64,000 bases of DNA from SZUA-442 sp963753185 (GCA_963753185.1 CAVWBO010000007.1:1860001-1924000), one strand, 5' to 3'. Shown: positions 1 to 9,908, counted from the first letter of the stretch. A program made the numbers and translations. The notes: generated by a model not told the origin, from the sequence alone.

Positions 1-1703
1 GTCCCGGTGAACCGGTGAGCGGATCGGCCCCCGTCTGGGTCTTCGGGAAGGGCATGACCTCACGGATGTTCGGCTCGTCGCACAGGATGCTGACCATCCG
101 ATCGATGCCGATCGCGAACCCGGCATGGGGTGGTGTCCCGTACCGGAGCGCCTCGAGGAACCAGCCGAAGCGAGCCTGCGCATCCTCATCCGAGATCCCC
201 ATCACCTCGAATACCTTCGCCTGCATCGCGGGGTCGTGGATCCTGACGGAACCCGAGCCGAGTTCGGCACCGTTGAGGACGAGGTCGTACGCCTTGGATA
301 TGGCGGCCTCGGGACGGTTCACCAGGTCGTCGAGGGAAGCCGGGGCGGTGAACGGGTGATGGGCTGGTGCGAGGGAGCCGTCATCGCCAACGTCGAAGAC
401 AGGGAAGTCGACGATGAAGGCGAACACGAGTTCCTCGTTGCCCTCGGGTCGACCGATGTCGAGTCTGAGCTCTCCGAGGACCTGCCGTGCCATCTTCACG
501 GTGTCCGCCACGACCAGGAGCGTGTCGCCTGGTGTCGCGGCCATCGCAGCGACGATTCCAGCGACCTCGGACGGGCCGAGGAACTTCGTAATCGGTGATC
601 GCAGGGTCCCATCCTCCTCGACGACCATCCATACGAGGCCGCGCGCACCGATCTCGAGTGCCCTCGCAACCAGCGCATCGAGTCCCGACCCGCGCGAGCC
701 CGAGTTTGCCACCGTTGATTGCGCGCACCGTTCCGCCATCGGCGAGGACTGCTGCGAACGCGTTGAACTCCGTAGCAGCGAACACCGTGCCGAGGTCGAC
801 GAGCTCCATCCCGAAACGAAGATCCGGTTTGTCGGTGCCGAACCGATCCATCGTCTCCCCGTATGTCAGACGAGGGATGGGAAGCGCGATCTCGACGCCG
901 CGGATCTCCTTGACGACGTGGTGGGCGATCTTCTCGAGGGTCCCGAGGACGTCCTCCTGGCCCCAGAACGAACCCTCGAAGTCGAGCTGGGTGAATTCGA
1001 CCTGCCTGTCGGCCCGGAAGTCCTCATCCCTGTAGCAGCGGGCAACCTGGTAATACCGTTCGACGCCCGCGACCATGAGGAGCTGTTTGAACAGCTGTGG
1101 TGACTGGGGCAGCGCATAGAACGTTCCTTTGCGCAGACGCGAGGGCACGAGCATGTCGCGGGCCCCCTCCGGAGTCGATGCGATGAGGGTCGGGGTCTCG
1201 ACCTCGAGGAAGCCTTCGCGCTCCATGACGTCTCGCATCGCACGGATCGTCCGTGACCGCGCCCTGAGGTTGTCCGCCATCCTCGGCCGCCGCATGTCGA
1301 GGTACCGGTACTGGAGTCGTTTGGACTCATCGACGTCTGACCGCTCATCCAGCTGGAACGGAAGCGCGGCCGACGGGCTGAGCACCGTGATCGCGGACGC
1401 CACCACCTCGACCGACCCTGTCGGCAGGTCGGGGTTCGTCGTCCCTTCTGGCCTTGGTCTGACGGAACCCTCGACCTGGACGCAGTACTCGAGGCGGAGA
1501 CCGTGGAGGACATCGTCGGGAGCGGGATGATCCTCCGGGTTCACGACCACCTGGACGATCCCTGACGCGTCGCGCAGATCGAGGAAGATGACCCCGCCAT
1601 GGTCGCGGCGGCGTGCGACCCATCCCGCGAGCACGACCGACGTCCCGGAGTCGGTGGCTCGGAGCTCGCCGGCTCCGATGGTCTTCATCAGGCCCGTAGC
1701 CAT
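1..1703 (-). CDS. aspS: Aspartyl-tRNA synthetase, frameshifted, 3' end cut by window edge
   Basis: Charges tRNA-Asp with aspartate in the cytoplasm. The reading begins with an OB-fold anticodon-binding domain (GWVARRRDHGGVIFLDLRD), followed by class II motif 2 (YYQVARCYRDEDFRADRQ) and FTQLDFEGSF. The frame then breaks near 689-691, after the GAD-domain segment AINGGKLGLA, and runs to a stop at 381. In the neighbouring frame the protein continues as LDALVARALEIGARGLVW and ends at the window edge with motif 3 (GFAIGIDRM) and PFPKTQTGADPLTGSP. Removing one base from the CCC at 689-691 restores GLARSGLDALV, so one inserted base explains everything. The start at 1703 follows a strong ribosome site (AAGGAGAT) and overlaps the hisS end by 16 bases; a second ATG at 1688 has no such site. 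The gene is essential, so a sequence error is likelier than a dead gene. Confidence 0.93.
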
Positions 1704-2920
1704 CGTTGGATCTCCTTCACATCGATCAATTCCTGTTCGCCGCTCGCGAGGCGTTTCGCGGTGACCTTGCCATCGATCCACTCCGACCCGACGACGACGA
1801 CGACGGATGCCAGTGCCCTGTCCGCTTCCCTGAACTGCGCCTTGAGGGTCCTGTGGCGGTCCGTCATGTCGACGCGGAATCCCGCACGCCGTAGCTCGGA
1901 CGTCAGCGCTCGCGCCGTCGATCGGTACTCGTCGGTGGCTGAGACTACGAACAGGTCGAGGAGGTCCGTCGGTGCGGTGCGTGGTGAGGCGAGTCGAATC
2001 CTGTCGATACCCATTGCGAGCCCGACGCCGGGTGTGGGCTTGCCGCCGAGGACTTCGAAGAGGCCGTCGTATCGCCCTCCGCCCCCGACGCTGCTCTGTG
2101 CGGCGTCGTACGACCTCGGCACGTACTCCCACACGGTTCGGTTGTAGTAATCGAGTCCCCTGACCAGCCTCGAGTCGATGGTGTGCGGGATGCCGATGTC
2201 GTCGAGTCCTGAGACGACGGCTGCGAAGTGGTCCGCGGCGTCGGAACCGATGTGGTCCAGGGGAACGGGAGCGTCGGCAACGACATCCGTGTCTGCCTTC
2301 GAGTCGAGAACTCGCATCGGATTGGTCGCGATCCGGCGTTGGGCATCCTCGGAAAGCCGCTCCCTCCTCGCCTCGAGGAACTCCTGGATCACACCGCGGT
2401 AGTTCGCCCTGTCAGCGGCATCCCCGATCGAGTTGAGCCGGAGCTCCACCTGCTCGATTCCGAGGCGTTCGAGGTACCGCCAACCGAACTCGATGACCTC
2501 GACATCCGCCTCCGGTGAGGTCGACCCGAGGTACTCGATTCCGCCTTGGTAGAACTGGCGGTTGCGACCCTTCTGCGGTCGCTCGTATCGGAACATGGGA
2601 CCCCAGTAGGCGCCCTTGAAACGCGTCGTGACCCCTCCTGCCTCGATCTGTGCCCGCACGACCGAGGCGGTCGCTTCGGGTCGGAGCGTCATCGATCGGC
2701 CGCCCTTGTCCGTGAACGTGTACATCTGCTTCTCGACGACCTCGGTGTCGCCACCGACACCACGGGCGAAGACGTCCGTCTCCTCGAACATGGGCGTCAG
2801 GGTGAGCGGGTATCCGAAGAGCTCACACAGGTCGTCGAATTCCCGGTGTGCGTCGCGCCACCACTGCGAATCGGGTGGTAGGACGTCGTCGATTCCCTTC
2901 GGGGCGCGGAATGTGGTCAC
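1688..2920 (-). CDS. hisS: Histidyl-tRNA synthetase
   Basis: Cytoplasmic class II synthetase that charges tRNA-His; about 410 residues, normal for the family. The N-terminus TTFRAPKGIDDVLP is typical. Motif 2 is present (GPMFRYERPQKGRNRQFYQ), as are the histidine-specific signatures LVRGLDYYNRTVWEY and GGGGRYDGLFEVLGG and a C-terminal anticodon-binding domain (DLFVVSATDE... VVVVGSEWIDGKVTAKRLASG). The start is GTG at 2920, overlapping the stop of the upstream metallo-hydrolase as GTGA, with CAGGAG just before it. A longer frame to 3148 only shadows that neighbour. It is followed directly by aspS, the usual actinobacterial pair. Confidence 0.95.
   Translation of the reverse strand: MTTFRAPKGIDDVLPPDSQWWRDAHREFDDLCELFGYPLTLTPMFEETDVFARGVGGDTEVVEKQMYTFTDKGGRSMTLRPEATASVVRAQIEAGGVTTRFKGAYWGPMFRYERPQKGRNRQFYQGGIEYLGSTSPEADVEVIEFGWRYLERLGIEQVELRLNSIGDAADRANYRGVIQEFLEARRERLSEDAQRRIATNPMRVLDSKADTDVVADAPVPLDHIGSDAADHFAAVVSGLDDIGIPHTIDSRLVRGLDYYNRTVWEYVPRSYDAAQSSVGGGGRYDGLFEVLGGKPTPGVGLAMGIDRIRLASPRTAPTDLLDLFVVSATDEYRSTARALTSELRRAGFRVDMTDRHRTLKAQFREADRALASVVVVVGSEWIDGKVTAKRLASGEQELIDVKEIQRWLRA
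1710..1717 (-). promoter_or_regulatory. Ribosome binding site that fixes the aspS start
   Basis: AAGGAGAT on the minus strand lies 6 bases before the ATG at 1703 and inside the 3' end of hisS. The alternative in-frame ATG at 1688, which shares one base with the hisS stop, has no purine-rich stretch at a usable distance. This favours the longer N-terminus MATGLMKTIG. Confidence 0.6.
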
Positions 2921-3573
2921 AGGAGCTCCTGGAGGAAGGGGTTGTGGCGGCGCTCGGCTGCAAGGGTAGTGGAAGGCCCGTGACCGGGATGCACGACGGT
3001 GTCCTCCGGGAGGGGCAGTATCTGGCTCGCCATCGAGTCCATCAACTGCGGATATGAGCCTCCTGGCAGGTCCGTTCGGCCAATGGACCCAGCGAAGAGA
3101 TGATCGCCGGAGAACAGGACGCCTTCGGCGGGCAGGAGGAAGCAGCAATGGCCCGGTGTGTGGCCGGGTGTGAACAGGACGTGCACGGCGAGTCCTGCGA
3201 CGTCGAGGACGTCACCGGGTGCGAGATCGACGAACTCGCTCGAGACGACGCTCTCCGCCGGATCGGCGAGCGACATTCCCAGGAGCGTACGGAGCTGGTC
3301 TCCGGGATGTCGTGCCATGTCGACGTCTGCGGGGTGGAGGAAGGCACGAACCGTTGGCGAGGCGATGTGATCGACACCGCCTGCGTGATCGACGTGTCCG
3401 TGGGTGATGAGCACAGCGACAGGTGTGAGGTCATGTCTGGCGAGCAGCTCGCCGATGCCGCGGCCATCGGGAGGCGCGTCCACCACGACGGCGGGACCGC
3501 CACGCTCGGGTGCGATCACGTACGTGTTCGTCTGGAAGTACCACAGTGGCGCGGTGTCGAGCACGATCGGCAT
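2917..3573 (-). CDS. Metallo-beta-lactamase-fold hydrolase, glyoxalase II-like
   Basis: A 218-residue MBL-fold enzyme. The metal-binding signature THGHVDHAGG (HxHxDH) is followed by the further ligand segments FTPGHTPGHCC, GDHLFAGSIGRTD and HPGHGPSTT, the order seen in glyoxalase II and related thioester hydrolases. The substrate cannot be read from sequence: S-lactoyl-type thioesters are possible, and an organism with mycothiol may use a mycothiol thioester. Between relA and hisS, actinobacteria very often carry exactly this gene. I start it at the ATG at 3573 (MPIVLDTAPL), 25 bases after relA; no clear ribosome site is visible, so the start is less sure than the gene. Confidence 0.85.
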   Translation of the reverse strand: MPIVLDTAPLWYFQTNTYVIAPERGGPAVVVDAPPDGRGIGELLARHDLTPVAVLITHGHVDHAGGVDHIASPTVRAFLHPADVDMARHPGDQLRTLLGMSLADPAESVVSSEFVDLAPGDVLDVAGLAVHVLFTPGHTPGHCCFLLPAEGVLFSGDHLFAGSIGRTDLPGGSYPQLMDSMASQILPLPEDTVVHPGHGPSTTLAAERRHNPFLQELL

Positions 3574-3598
3574 GTCCGGACGATAGGGATGGGACGGT

Positions 3599-5824
3599 TC
3601 AGAGCACGAGGCGGTAGGCGTCGTATACACCGTCGACGACCCTCACGCCGCTGAGGAGGCCTTCGAGGGCGTCCCTGTCCGAAAGCTCGATCTCGTACCT
3701 CAGGAGGGCGATCCGGTCGCGGCCCGTGACCGACGATGAGGCGTGGATGTTGGCCCCGTAGTCGGACAGCACTGCTGTCACGTCGCGCAGGAGCTTCGCA
3801 CGGTCGAGCGCTTCGACCTGGATCCATACGTAGAAGGTGCCTGTCTGCTCGGCTGCCCATGCAACATCGATCATTCGCTCCGTCTGCTGTGTGAGCGACC
3901 CGATGTTCGCGCAGTCGGACCGGTGGACGGACACGCCGCGCCCGATCGTGACGAAGCCGACGATGTCATCTCCAGGGACGGGACCACAGCACTTCGCCAT
4001 GCGCACGAGCATGTCCTCGAGCCCCTCGACGATCACATCCCCCGCGACCCGCGATCTTCGGCGATGTGGCACGGGCAGGCGCTCGGCCTTCACCGCCTCT
4101 GCCGTGTCCTGCGGTCTGAGCTGGCGTGCCACCCGCTGGGCGACGGTTTGGGCGCTCGTGCGGTTCTCCCCGACCGACGTGTAGAGCGCCTCGACCGTAT
4201 CGAACCCGAATGCGCTCGCAACGCTCTCGAGTTCCTCCTCGATGCCCTTCAATGGCAAGCCATCGCGGCGCATCGCCTTTGCCACTGCGTCCTTGCCCTC
4301 GGCGAATGCGCCCTCGCGTCGTTCCCTCGAGAACCAGGCCCTGATCTTCGAGTTGGCCCTCGAGGACTTCACGAAGTCGAGCCAATCCCTGCTCGGATGG
4401 GCATCTTGGGACTTCGATGTGATGATCGAGACGATGTCACCGGATTCGAGCTTCGTGGACAGGGGCACGAGGCGACCGTTGACCTTCGCGCCGACGCACC
4501 GATGGCCGACGTCGGTGTGGATCCGGTAGGCGAAGTCGACGGGCGTGGCGCCCCTGGGGAGCGTCTTGACGTCACCCTTCGGGGTGAGGGCGAACACCTC
4601 GTCCTGGTAGAGATCGAGCTTGAGGTTCTCGAGGAACTCAGCGGGGTCCTCGGACTCATCCTGCATGTCTCGAATCTCGTCGAGCCCTGGCAGGTGGCCT
4701 CCGGTCCCTCCGTCCTCCTTGTACCGCCAGTGCGCCGCGATCCCGGTTTCGGCCCTCTCGTGCATGTCCTGGGTCCGAATCTGGACTTCTAGCGCCTTGC
4801 CATCGGGACCGACGACCGTCGTGTGGAGGGACTGGTAGAAATTGAACTTCGGCATCGCGATGTAGTCCTTGAAACGACCCTGGATCGGCGGCCACATCGT
4901 GTGGACGAGACCGAGGACCCCGTAGCAGTCCCGAACGCTGCCGACGATGACGCGTATGCCGATCAGGTCATGGATGTCCTCGAACGCGAGCCCTGACGTG
5001 ATCATCTTGCGGTAGATCGAGTAGAGGTGCTTCGGACGACCGGAGACCTCGGCATGGACTCCGGAGTCTGCCAGCACCTTCGAGAGCTCCTCGATCACTC
5101 GCTCGATGTCGTTCGCCCTCTCCGGCGACCGTTTGAGAACGGCCTCCTCGATCTCCGCCCTCGGTCCCGGATAGAGGATGCCGAAGCACGTCTCCTCCAT
5201 CTCGTGCTTGATCTCCTGCATTCCCAGGCGATGCGCCAGCGGCGCGTAGACCTCGAGCGTCTCTGACGCGACCCTCCGTTGCTTTTCTTCGGGGAGGGGT
5301 GCGATCGTTCGGAGGTTGTGGGTGCGGTCGGCGAGCTTGATGACGAGGACCCTGATGTCCTTGGCCATCGCGACGGCCATCTTCCGTATGGTGGCGGCCT
5401 GGGCGAGCTCCCGAGACGAGAACTTGATCCGATCGAGCTTCGTGACGCCGTCGATGAGCATCGCGACCTCCGGCCCGAAGTCCGCCGACGCATCATCCAA
5501 TGAGAACTCGGTGTCCTCGACCGTGTCGTGGAGCAGGGCGGCCACGAGGGTCGCCTGATCCATGCCGTATCCGGCGAGGATCTCTGCGACGGCGATCGGA
5601 TGGACGATGTACGGGTCGCCGGTCGCTCGCTTCTGGCCGTCGTGGAGCCTCTGTGCGACCGAGTACGCCCGCCTGAGCGCGTCAGCGTCGCCGTCGGGGT
5701 GAACAGACGTGAACTGCGCGACGAGGTCTTCCACCATCTCGTCAGGGCTCCGTCCCCGTACCGCGGGATCCACGAAGCGGCGACGGTCGTCGCTGACGTC
5801 GGCGAGTGCCGAACGTGTCTCCAT
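3599..5824 (-). CDS. relA: Bifunctional (p)ppGpp synthetase/hydrolase
   Basis: Makes and degrades the stringent-response alarmones; about 741 residues. The N-terminal HD hydrolase is intact (HPIAVAEILAGYGM, LLHDTVEDTEF). The synthetase domain has FKDYIAMPKFNFYQSLHTTV and VQIRTQDMHERAETGIAAHW. Next come a TGS domain (ALTPKGDVKTLPRGATPVDF), a Cys-containing linker (MAKCCGPVPGDDIVGFVT) and a C-terminal ACT domain. Both catalytic halves look functional, as expected for the single long RSH protein of actinobacteria. The start is ATG at 5824 (a GTG lies one codon upstream), 9 bases after the secF stop, so it is probably co-transcribed with secDF. Confidence 0.95.
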   Translation of the reverse strand: METRSALADVSDDRRRFVDPAVRGRSPDEMVEDLVAQFTSVHPDGDADALRRAYSVAQRLHDGQKRATGDPYIVHPIAVAEILAGYGMDQATLVAALLHDTVEDTEFSLDDASADFGPEVAMLIDGVTKLDRIKFSSRELAQAATIRKMAVAMAKDIRVLVIKLADRTHNLRTIAPLPEEKQRRVASETLEVYAPLAHRLGMQEIKHEMEETCFGILYPGPRAEIEEAVLKRSPERANDIERVIEELSKVLADSGVHAEVSGRPKHLYSIYRKMITSGLAFEDIHDLIGIRVIVGSVRDCYGVLGLVHTMWPPIQGRFKDYIAMPKFNFYQSLHTTVVGPDGKALEVQIRTQDMHERAETGIAAHWRYKEDGGTGGHLPGLDEIRDMQDESEDPAEFLENLKLDLYQDEVFALTPKGDVKTLPRGATPVDFAYRIHTDVGHRCVGAKVNGRLVPLSTKLESGDIVSIITSKSQDAHPSRDWLDFVKSSRANSKIRAWFSRERREGAFAEGKDAVAKAMRRDGLPLKGIEEELESVASAFGFDTVEALYTSVGENRTSAQTVAQRVARQLRPQDTAEAVKAERLPVPHRRRSRVAGDVIVEGLEDMLVRMAKCCGPVPGDDIVGFVTIGRGVSVHRSDCANIGSLTQQTERMIDVAWAAEQTGTFYVWIQVEALDRAKLLRDVTAVLSDYGANIHASSSVTGRDRIALLRYEIELSDRDALEGLLSGVRVVDGVYDAYRLVL

Positions 5825-5833
5825 CACTGGAGC

Positions 5834-6883
5834 TTACCGGCGCTTCCGACGTTGCTTGGGAGCCCTGGCGGCGGCTGTGGAGGCTTCGGCGATCGTCCTG
5901 GCCGTCGGATCCGGCACGTCTTCGTCTTCGTGATCGTGGTCATCGGTCCTCGTGGCCCTGCGTCGTCGACGCTCCCATTCGGGCTCGCCCTCCTTCCACC
6001 GTGCGAGCAGCGGAGCCGCGACGAATATCGAGGAGTATGTTCCGACGGCGATCCCGATGAACAGGGCGAGCGCGAACTCCTGCAGCGTCTCGGCGCCGAT
6101 GGCCAGGAATCCGACCAGAAGAAGCGATCCGACCGGCAGCAGCGACGTCAGGGACGTGTTCACCGACCGCATCAGCACCTCGTTCATCGAGAGGTTCACG
6201 ATTCCCGAGTACGTCACCTTGTTCGGTGCATCGTGGACGTTCTCGGTGACCTTGTCGAAGACGACCACGGTGTCATAGAGGGAGTAGCCCATGATCGTCA
6301 GCACGGCGATGATCGTCGAAGGCGTGACGGCGAATCCGATGAGCGCGTAGATACCAGCAGCGATCGCAAGGTCGTGGAACAGGGCGGCGAGGGCGGCGAG
6401 CGCCATCTTCCATTCGAATCGCCACGCGATGAACGCCGACACCGCGACGAGGAATATCACGAGTGCCTCGACCGCCCTCCTCGTGACCTCGGCGCCGAAG
6501 GTGGGACCGACTGCCGAGACGTTGACCTCGGTGGTGTCCGTTCCGGCGGCGCTTGCCACAGCTGCGGCAAGGGCATCCTGGGAGTCGGGGTCGAGTGCCT
6601 CGGTCTGGACGTTGATGAAGCCCTCACCCGTGATCTGGACGCGAGCAGTCGCGTAACCGACCTCTCGAAGGTCGGCACGAACGTCCTCGACCGTCGCACC
6701 GGCCGTGTTCTCCACCGTCACGATCACCCCGCCGGTGAAGTCGATGCTCAGGTTGAACGGGCGAAGGACGATCAGGAGCAACGACGCGACGATGAGAGCA
6801 CCTGAAACGACCAGCGTCTTGCGCGAGGCCGCGATGAAGTCGAACTCGGTCTCCCCGCGGTACATCCTGGTGAAGACGCTCAC
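5834..6883 (-). CDS. secF: Protein translocase subunit SecF
   Basis: Inner part of the SecDF complex, which uses proton motive force to pull secreted proteins out of the SecYEG channel. At 349 residues, it has one N-terminal membrane helix, a periplasmic loop with FTGGVIVTVENT, then the conserved RND-type block of five helices with GYSLYDTVVVFDKVTENV and NLSMNEVLMRSVNTSLTSLLP. The C-terminus is a long charged, Arg-rich tail (ending QRRKRR) beyond the usual family end. It starts with GTG at 6883, overlapping the secD stop by 4 bases. Confidence 0.95.
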   Translation of the reverse strand: MSVFTRMYRGETEFDFIAASRKTLVVSGALIVASLLLIVLRPFNLSIDFTGGVIVTVENTAGATVEDVRADLREVGYATARVQITGEGFINVQTEALDPDSQDALAAAVASAAGTDTTEVNVSAVGPTFGAEVTRRAVEALVIFLVAVSAFIAWRFEWKMALAALAALFHDLAIAAGIYALIGFAVTPSTIIAVLTIMGYSLYDTVVVFDKVTENVHDAPNKVTYSGIVNLSMNEVLMRSVNTSLTSLLPVGSLLLVGFLAIGAETLQEFALALFIGIAVGTYSSIFVAAPLLARWKEGEPEWERRRRRATRTDDHDHEDEDVPDPTARTIAEASTAAARAPKQRRKRR

Positions 6884-8421
6884 GGGCCGACCTCCACCAG
6901 GTCGTCGGTGTGGGCGATGTCACCGCTTCCCATGGCACCTCGAATGGACAGCGCACCGGCGTCGCCGAGCGGACCCCGTCCGAGGAGGTACGTTGCCGGA
7001 CGCGTGTAGCAGTACGCGACGATGACATCGATGACGGTCGCGATCCCCAACGTGAGAGCGAAGCCCTTGACCTGGCCGATCGCCAGGACGTAGAGGAGCA
7101 CAGCTGCGAGGAGGGTGACGGTGTCGCCCTTGAGGATCGTCGAGAATGCGGACTCGAAGGCATGGCCGATCGCTCCCCGCAGACCTCGACCGTGTCGGTA
7201 CTCCTCCTTGATCCGCTCGAAGTAGACGATGTACGAGTCCGATGTGATGCCGATCGATACCACGACACCTGTCACCCCCGCAAGGGTGAGCGTGGTCCCG
7301 TTCACCTCGCCGAGCAGGATGATCGCACCGATCAGGTACGAACCGAAGACGGAGAGGCCGACGATCGCGAGGAGGCCGAGTGAGCGGTAGTAGAACACGA
7401 GGTAGCACGAAACCAGAAGCAGCCCGATCATTCCCGCGATGAGGCCCGCCCTCAGGGAGTCCTCGCCGAGGGATGCCGACACGGACTCGACGCGCTCGCG
7501 CTCGAATGTCGTGGGGAGGGCTCCGTACCGCAGGAGAGCGGCGAGCGACTCCGCTTCCGCTTGCGCGTTCTCCCCTCCCCCGACGGTGATGATGACGCCT
7601 GCGGGGTCCAAGCCCTCGCCCGTCGGGACGTCGGATGCGATCGTGGGTGCGGAGAAGACGTCACCGTCGACGACGATCGCCATCTGGCGCCTCGGATCGC
7701 CCGGCGGATACGTCGAGAGGTATGCGGTCGCCGCCCGGAACTTCTCGCCGCCCTCGCCCGTGAACTCCGGCACGACGACCCACTGGCCGCCTACCCCCGT
7801 GGAGGAGAACTGGGCGGAGGCACCAGCGATGTCCGAGCCTGTCGGGAACTCGACAGATGTGCCGTCCTGGAACTCGACGGTGACCCCACCAACCTCGTAC
7901 ACGAAGTTCGTCTCGCGCTCGGCGAGCAGCGAGCGCAGGGTGATGTCGTCGAGGGTCGAGAGGCCGGTCGTCGCATCGGTTGCGTTGAGCGGTTCGAGAA
8001 TGGGGTTCACCGTGTCGTCACCGTCGGGGATGACCGACTCGGGATCGCTCAGTACGGGGGATTCCGCGTATTGGGCGATCACCGGACGGAAGGACAACTG
8101 GCCGGTCGTACCGACCGCCTGGAGCGCTCGCTCGCGATCGTCGACACCAGGAAGCTGGACGACGATGGCTCGGTCCCCGACCACAGCGACCTCGGGTTCC
8201 TGGACGCCTCCGAGGTTCTCGATACGGAGCCGCATGATGTCGGCAGCCGTCTCGAGGGTTGCCGCATCGGTGCCTTCAGGAGCAACGAGCGTGACGGCGA
8301 AGCCGCCCTGGAGGTCGAGGCCGAGCTTGGGAGCCCACCCGATGGCCAACATCGTCGCGAGCGAGCCCCACGCAAGGACCACCGTGATGACGAGCGTCGT
8401 CCACGCCTTGCGACGATTCAC
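6880..8421 (-). CDS. secD: Protein translocase subunit SecD
   Basis: Partner of SecF in the membrane. At 513 residues, it has an N-terminal helix followed by the D1 signature LGLDLQGGFAVTLV, the periplasmic P1 domain (VVGDRAIVVQLPGV), and a C-terminal RND block with LTLAGVTGVVVSIGITSDSY and ERIKEEYRHGRGLRGAIGH. The canonical family motif near that helix is GIGMAVDANVLIFERI; here it reads GITSDSYIVYFERI, the pattern I expect from actinobacterial SecD. Starts with GTG at 8421, overlapping the yajC stop by 4 bases. Confidence 0.95.
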   Translation of the reverse strand: MNRRKAWTTLVITVVLAWGSLATMLAIGWAPKLGLDLQGGFAVTLVAPEGTDAATLETAADIMRLRIENLGGVQEPEVAVVGDRAIVVQLPGVDDRERALQAVGTTGQLSFRPVIAQYAESPVLSDPESVIPDGDDTVNPILEPLNATDATTGLSTLDDITLRSLLAERETNFVYEVGGVTVEFQDGTSVEFPTGSDIAGASAQFSSTGVGGQWVVVPEFTGEGGEKFRAATAYLSTYPPGDPRRQMAIVVDGDVFSAPTIASDVPTGEGLDPAGVIITVGGGENAQAEAESLAALLRYGALPTTFERERVESVSASLGEDSLRAGLIAGMIGLLLVSCYLVFYYRSLGLLAIVGLSVFGSYLIGAIILLGEVNGTTLTLAGVTGVVVSIGITSDSYIVYFERIKEEYRHGRGLRGAIGHAFESAFSTILKGDTVTLLAAVLLYVLAIGQVKGFALTLGIATVIDVIVAYCYTRPATYLLGRGPLGDAGALSIRGAMGSGDIAHTDDLVEVGP

Positions 8422-8735
8422 GAGCCGTCTCGGTCGATTCGCTCAGCGACGGCGCGCTTGACGACTCGCATCGTCTGACCGCCGATGTCGATGGTGAAGG
8501 TGTCGTCATCCTCCGACACGACGGATCCGAGGATTCCGCCGATGGTCCGGATCTCGTCGCCGACCTGGATCTCGGCACGCAGCTGTTCCAACTTCTTGGC
8601 GCGACGCCGTTGAGGGAGGATCAGGAGCACGTAGAACAGACCGCCGAGGATCACGAGGGGGAACAAGAACGCGAGCGCCGAGCCGCCGTCGGCGGCTTCC
8701 TGGGCGAGGATGAGTTGCGGTGCAACGGCGAGCAC
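8418..8735 (-). CDS. yajC: Preprotein translocase accessory subunit YajC
   Basis: Small 105-residue protein of the SecDF-YajC subcomplex. It has a single membrane helix (ALAFLFPLVILGGLFYVLLI) followed by the family hallmark PQRRRAKK and a small cytosolic SH3-like domain with VGDEIRTIGGILGSVV. The start is GTG at 8735, preceded by GGAGG at a good distance. It heads the yajC-secD-secF block with translational coupling to secD. Confidence 0.93.
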   Translation of the reverse strand: MLAVAPQLILAQEAADGGSALAFLFPLVILGGLFYVLLILPQRRRAKKLEQLRAEIQVGDEIRTIGGILGSVVSEDDDTFTIDIGGQTMRVVKRAVAERIDRDGS

Positions 8736-8783
8736 GCGGACGCCTCCGTTCGATGTCGCAGTGTCTTGTGACCGAACGCGATG

Positions 8784-9908
8784 CTAGCCGGAGGGCCGTC
8801 CAACTCCTTGACTGCGCCTCTCCACGAGCTCCTCGGACCACGCCTCGAATGTTCCTTCGGCGATCGTCGTGCGGATGTCGGACATGAGGCGATACATGTA
8901 CGTCAGGTTGTGCAGGGTCAGCAGTCGGAGCCCTGTGAGTTCCTTGGTCCTGTGGAGGTGTCTCAGGTATGCCCTCGAGTAGCGTGTGCAGACAGGACAC
9001 GGGCAATCCTGCTCGATCGGTCTGTGGTCGGCGTCCCATGACATCTGCTTCACGGACACGTCCCCGAGCCTCGTGAGCGCCTTTCCGTGACGTGCCAGGC
9101 GCGTGGGGATCACGCAGTCGAAGAGATCGACCCCCAGCCGCACCGCGTCGATGATGCCTTCGGTGTCACCGAGGCCCATGACGTACCGAACGGCACGGTC
9201 GGGGAGCTCGGGGACAACGGCCTCGATCGCGCCCGCCCTGGCGGTGGCACTCTCGCCCACCGCAAGCCCACCTATGCCATACCCGGGGAATCCGAGCTGC
9301 GCGGTCTCTCGCGCCGAGGTCGAGCGGAGTGCGGGATTCGCGCCCCCCTGGACGATCCCGAAGAGTGCACGATCGGCTCGTCCCTTCGCCGCGAGGGCAC
9401 GCTCCGACCACCGAAGGGTTCGGTACATCGCAGATTCGACCTCCCCGTCCGGGGACGGAAGGCGCACGGGTACATCGAGCACCATGGCGATGTCCGAGCC
9501 GAGCATCTCCTGCACCTCGACCGCACCCTCGGGGGTGAGCTCGACGCGCGAGCCGTCGTAGCTCGACCTGAACACGAGCCCGTCCTCGGTGATCTGCGGT
9601 TCGAGGCTCAGGACCTGATAGCCGCCCGAGTCGGTCAGGATCGGCTTGTCCCATCCCATGAATCGGTGGACACCGCCGACGCCCGCGACGACTTCGGCAC
9701 CCGGTCGCAGCATCAGGTGATACGTGTTGGCGAGGACGATGTCCGCGCCAAGGCGCTCCAGATCCTCCGAATCGACGGTTCGTACGGTTGCGCGCGTGCC
9801 GACGGCCATGAAGTTCGGGGTCGGGACGCCGCCATGAGGTGTCACCAGGACGCCGGACCGCGCACTGCTCACACCGGCCGTCTTCGTCCACGTCACGGCG
9901 TCTGTCAT
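8784..9908 (-). CDS. tgt: Queuine / preQ1 tRNA-guanine transglycosylase
   Basis: Exchanges guanine-34 of GUN-anticodon tRNAs for preQ1 during queuosine synthesis. At 374 residues, it has the catalytic region DSGGYQVLSL and GIVQGGANPALR, the specificity segment GIGGLAVGE, the nucleophile region DLFDCVIPTRLARHG and the zinc site CPCPVCTRYSRAYLRHL (CxCxxC then His). It starts at the ATG at 9908, sharing ATGA with the queA stop; the frame reading back to 9992 would run into queA. Tgt and QueA act in consecutive pathway steps and are coupled here. Confidence 0.95.
   Translation of the reverse strand: MTDAVTWTKTAGVSSARSGVLVTPHGGVPTPNFMAVGTRATVRTVDSEDLERLGADIVLANTYHLMLRPGAEVVAGVGGVHRFMGWDKPILTDSGGYQVLSLEPQITEDGLVFRSSYDGSRVELTPEGAVEVQEMLGSDIAMVLDVPVRLPSPDGEVESAMYRTLRWSERALAAKGRADRALFGIVQGGANPALRSTSARETAQLGFPGYGIGGLAVGESATARAGAIEAVVPELPDRAVRYVMGLGDTEGIIDAVRLGVDLFDCVIPTRLARHGKALTRLGDVSVKQMSWDADHRPIEQDCPCPVCTRYSRAYLRHLHRTKELTGLRLLTLHNLTYMYRLMSDIRTTIAEGTFEAWSEELVERRSQGVGRPSG

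Noticed and set aside
3743..4792. 349-residue plus-strand frame
   Set aside because: Antisense to relA with Leu/Arg-rich, domain-free sequence.
5528..6805. 425-residue plus-strand frame
   Set aside because: Antisense shadow of secF and relA: low-complexity, charged, no domain; the minus-strand genes are certain.
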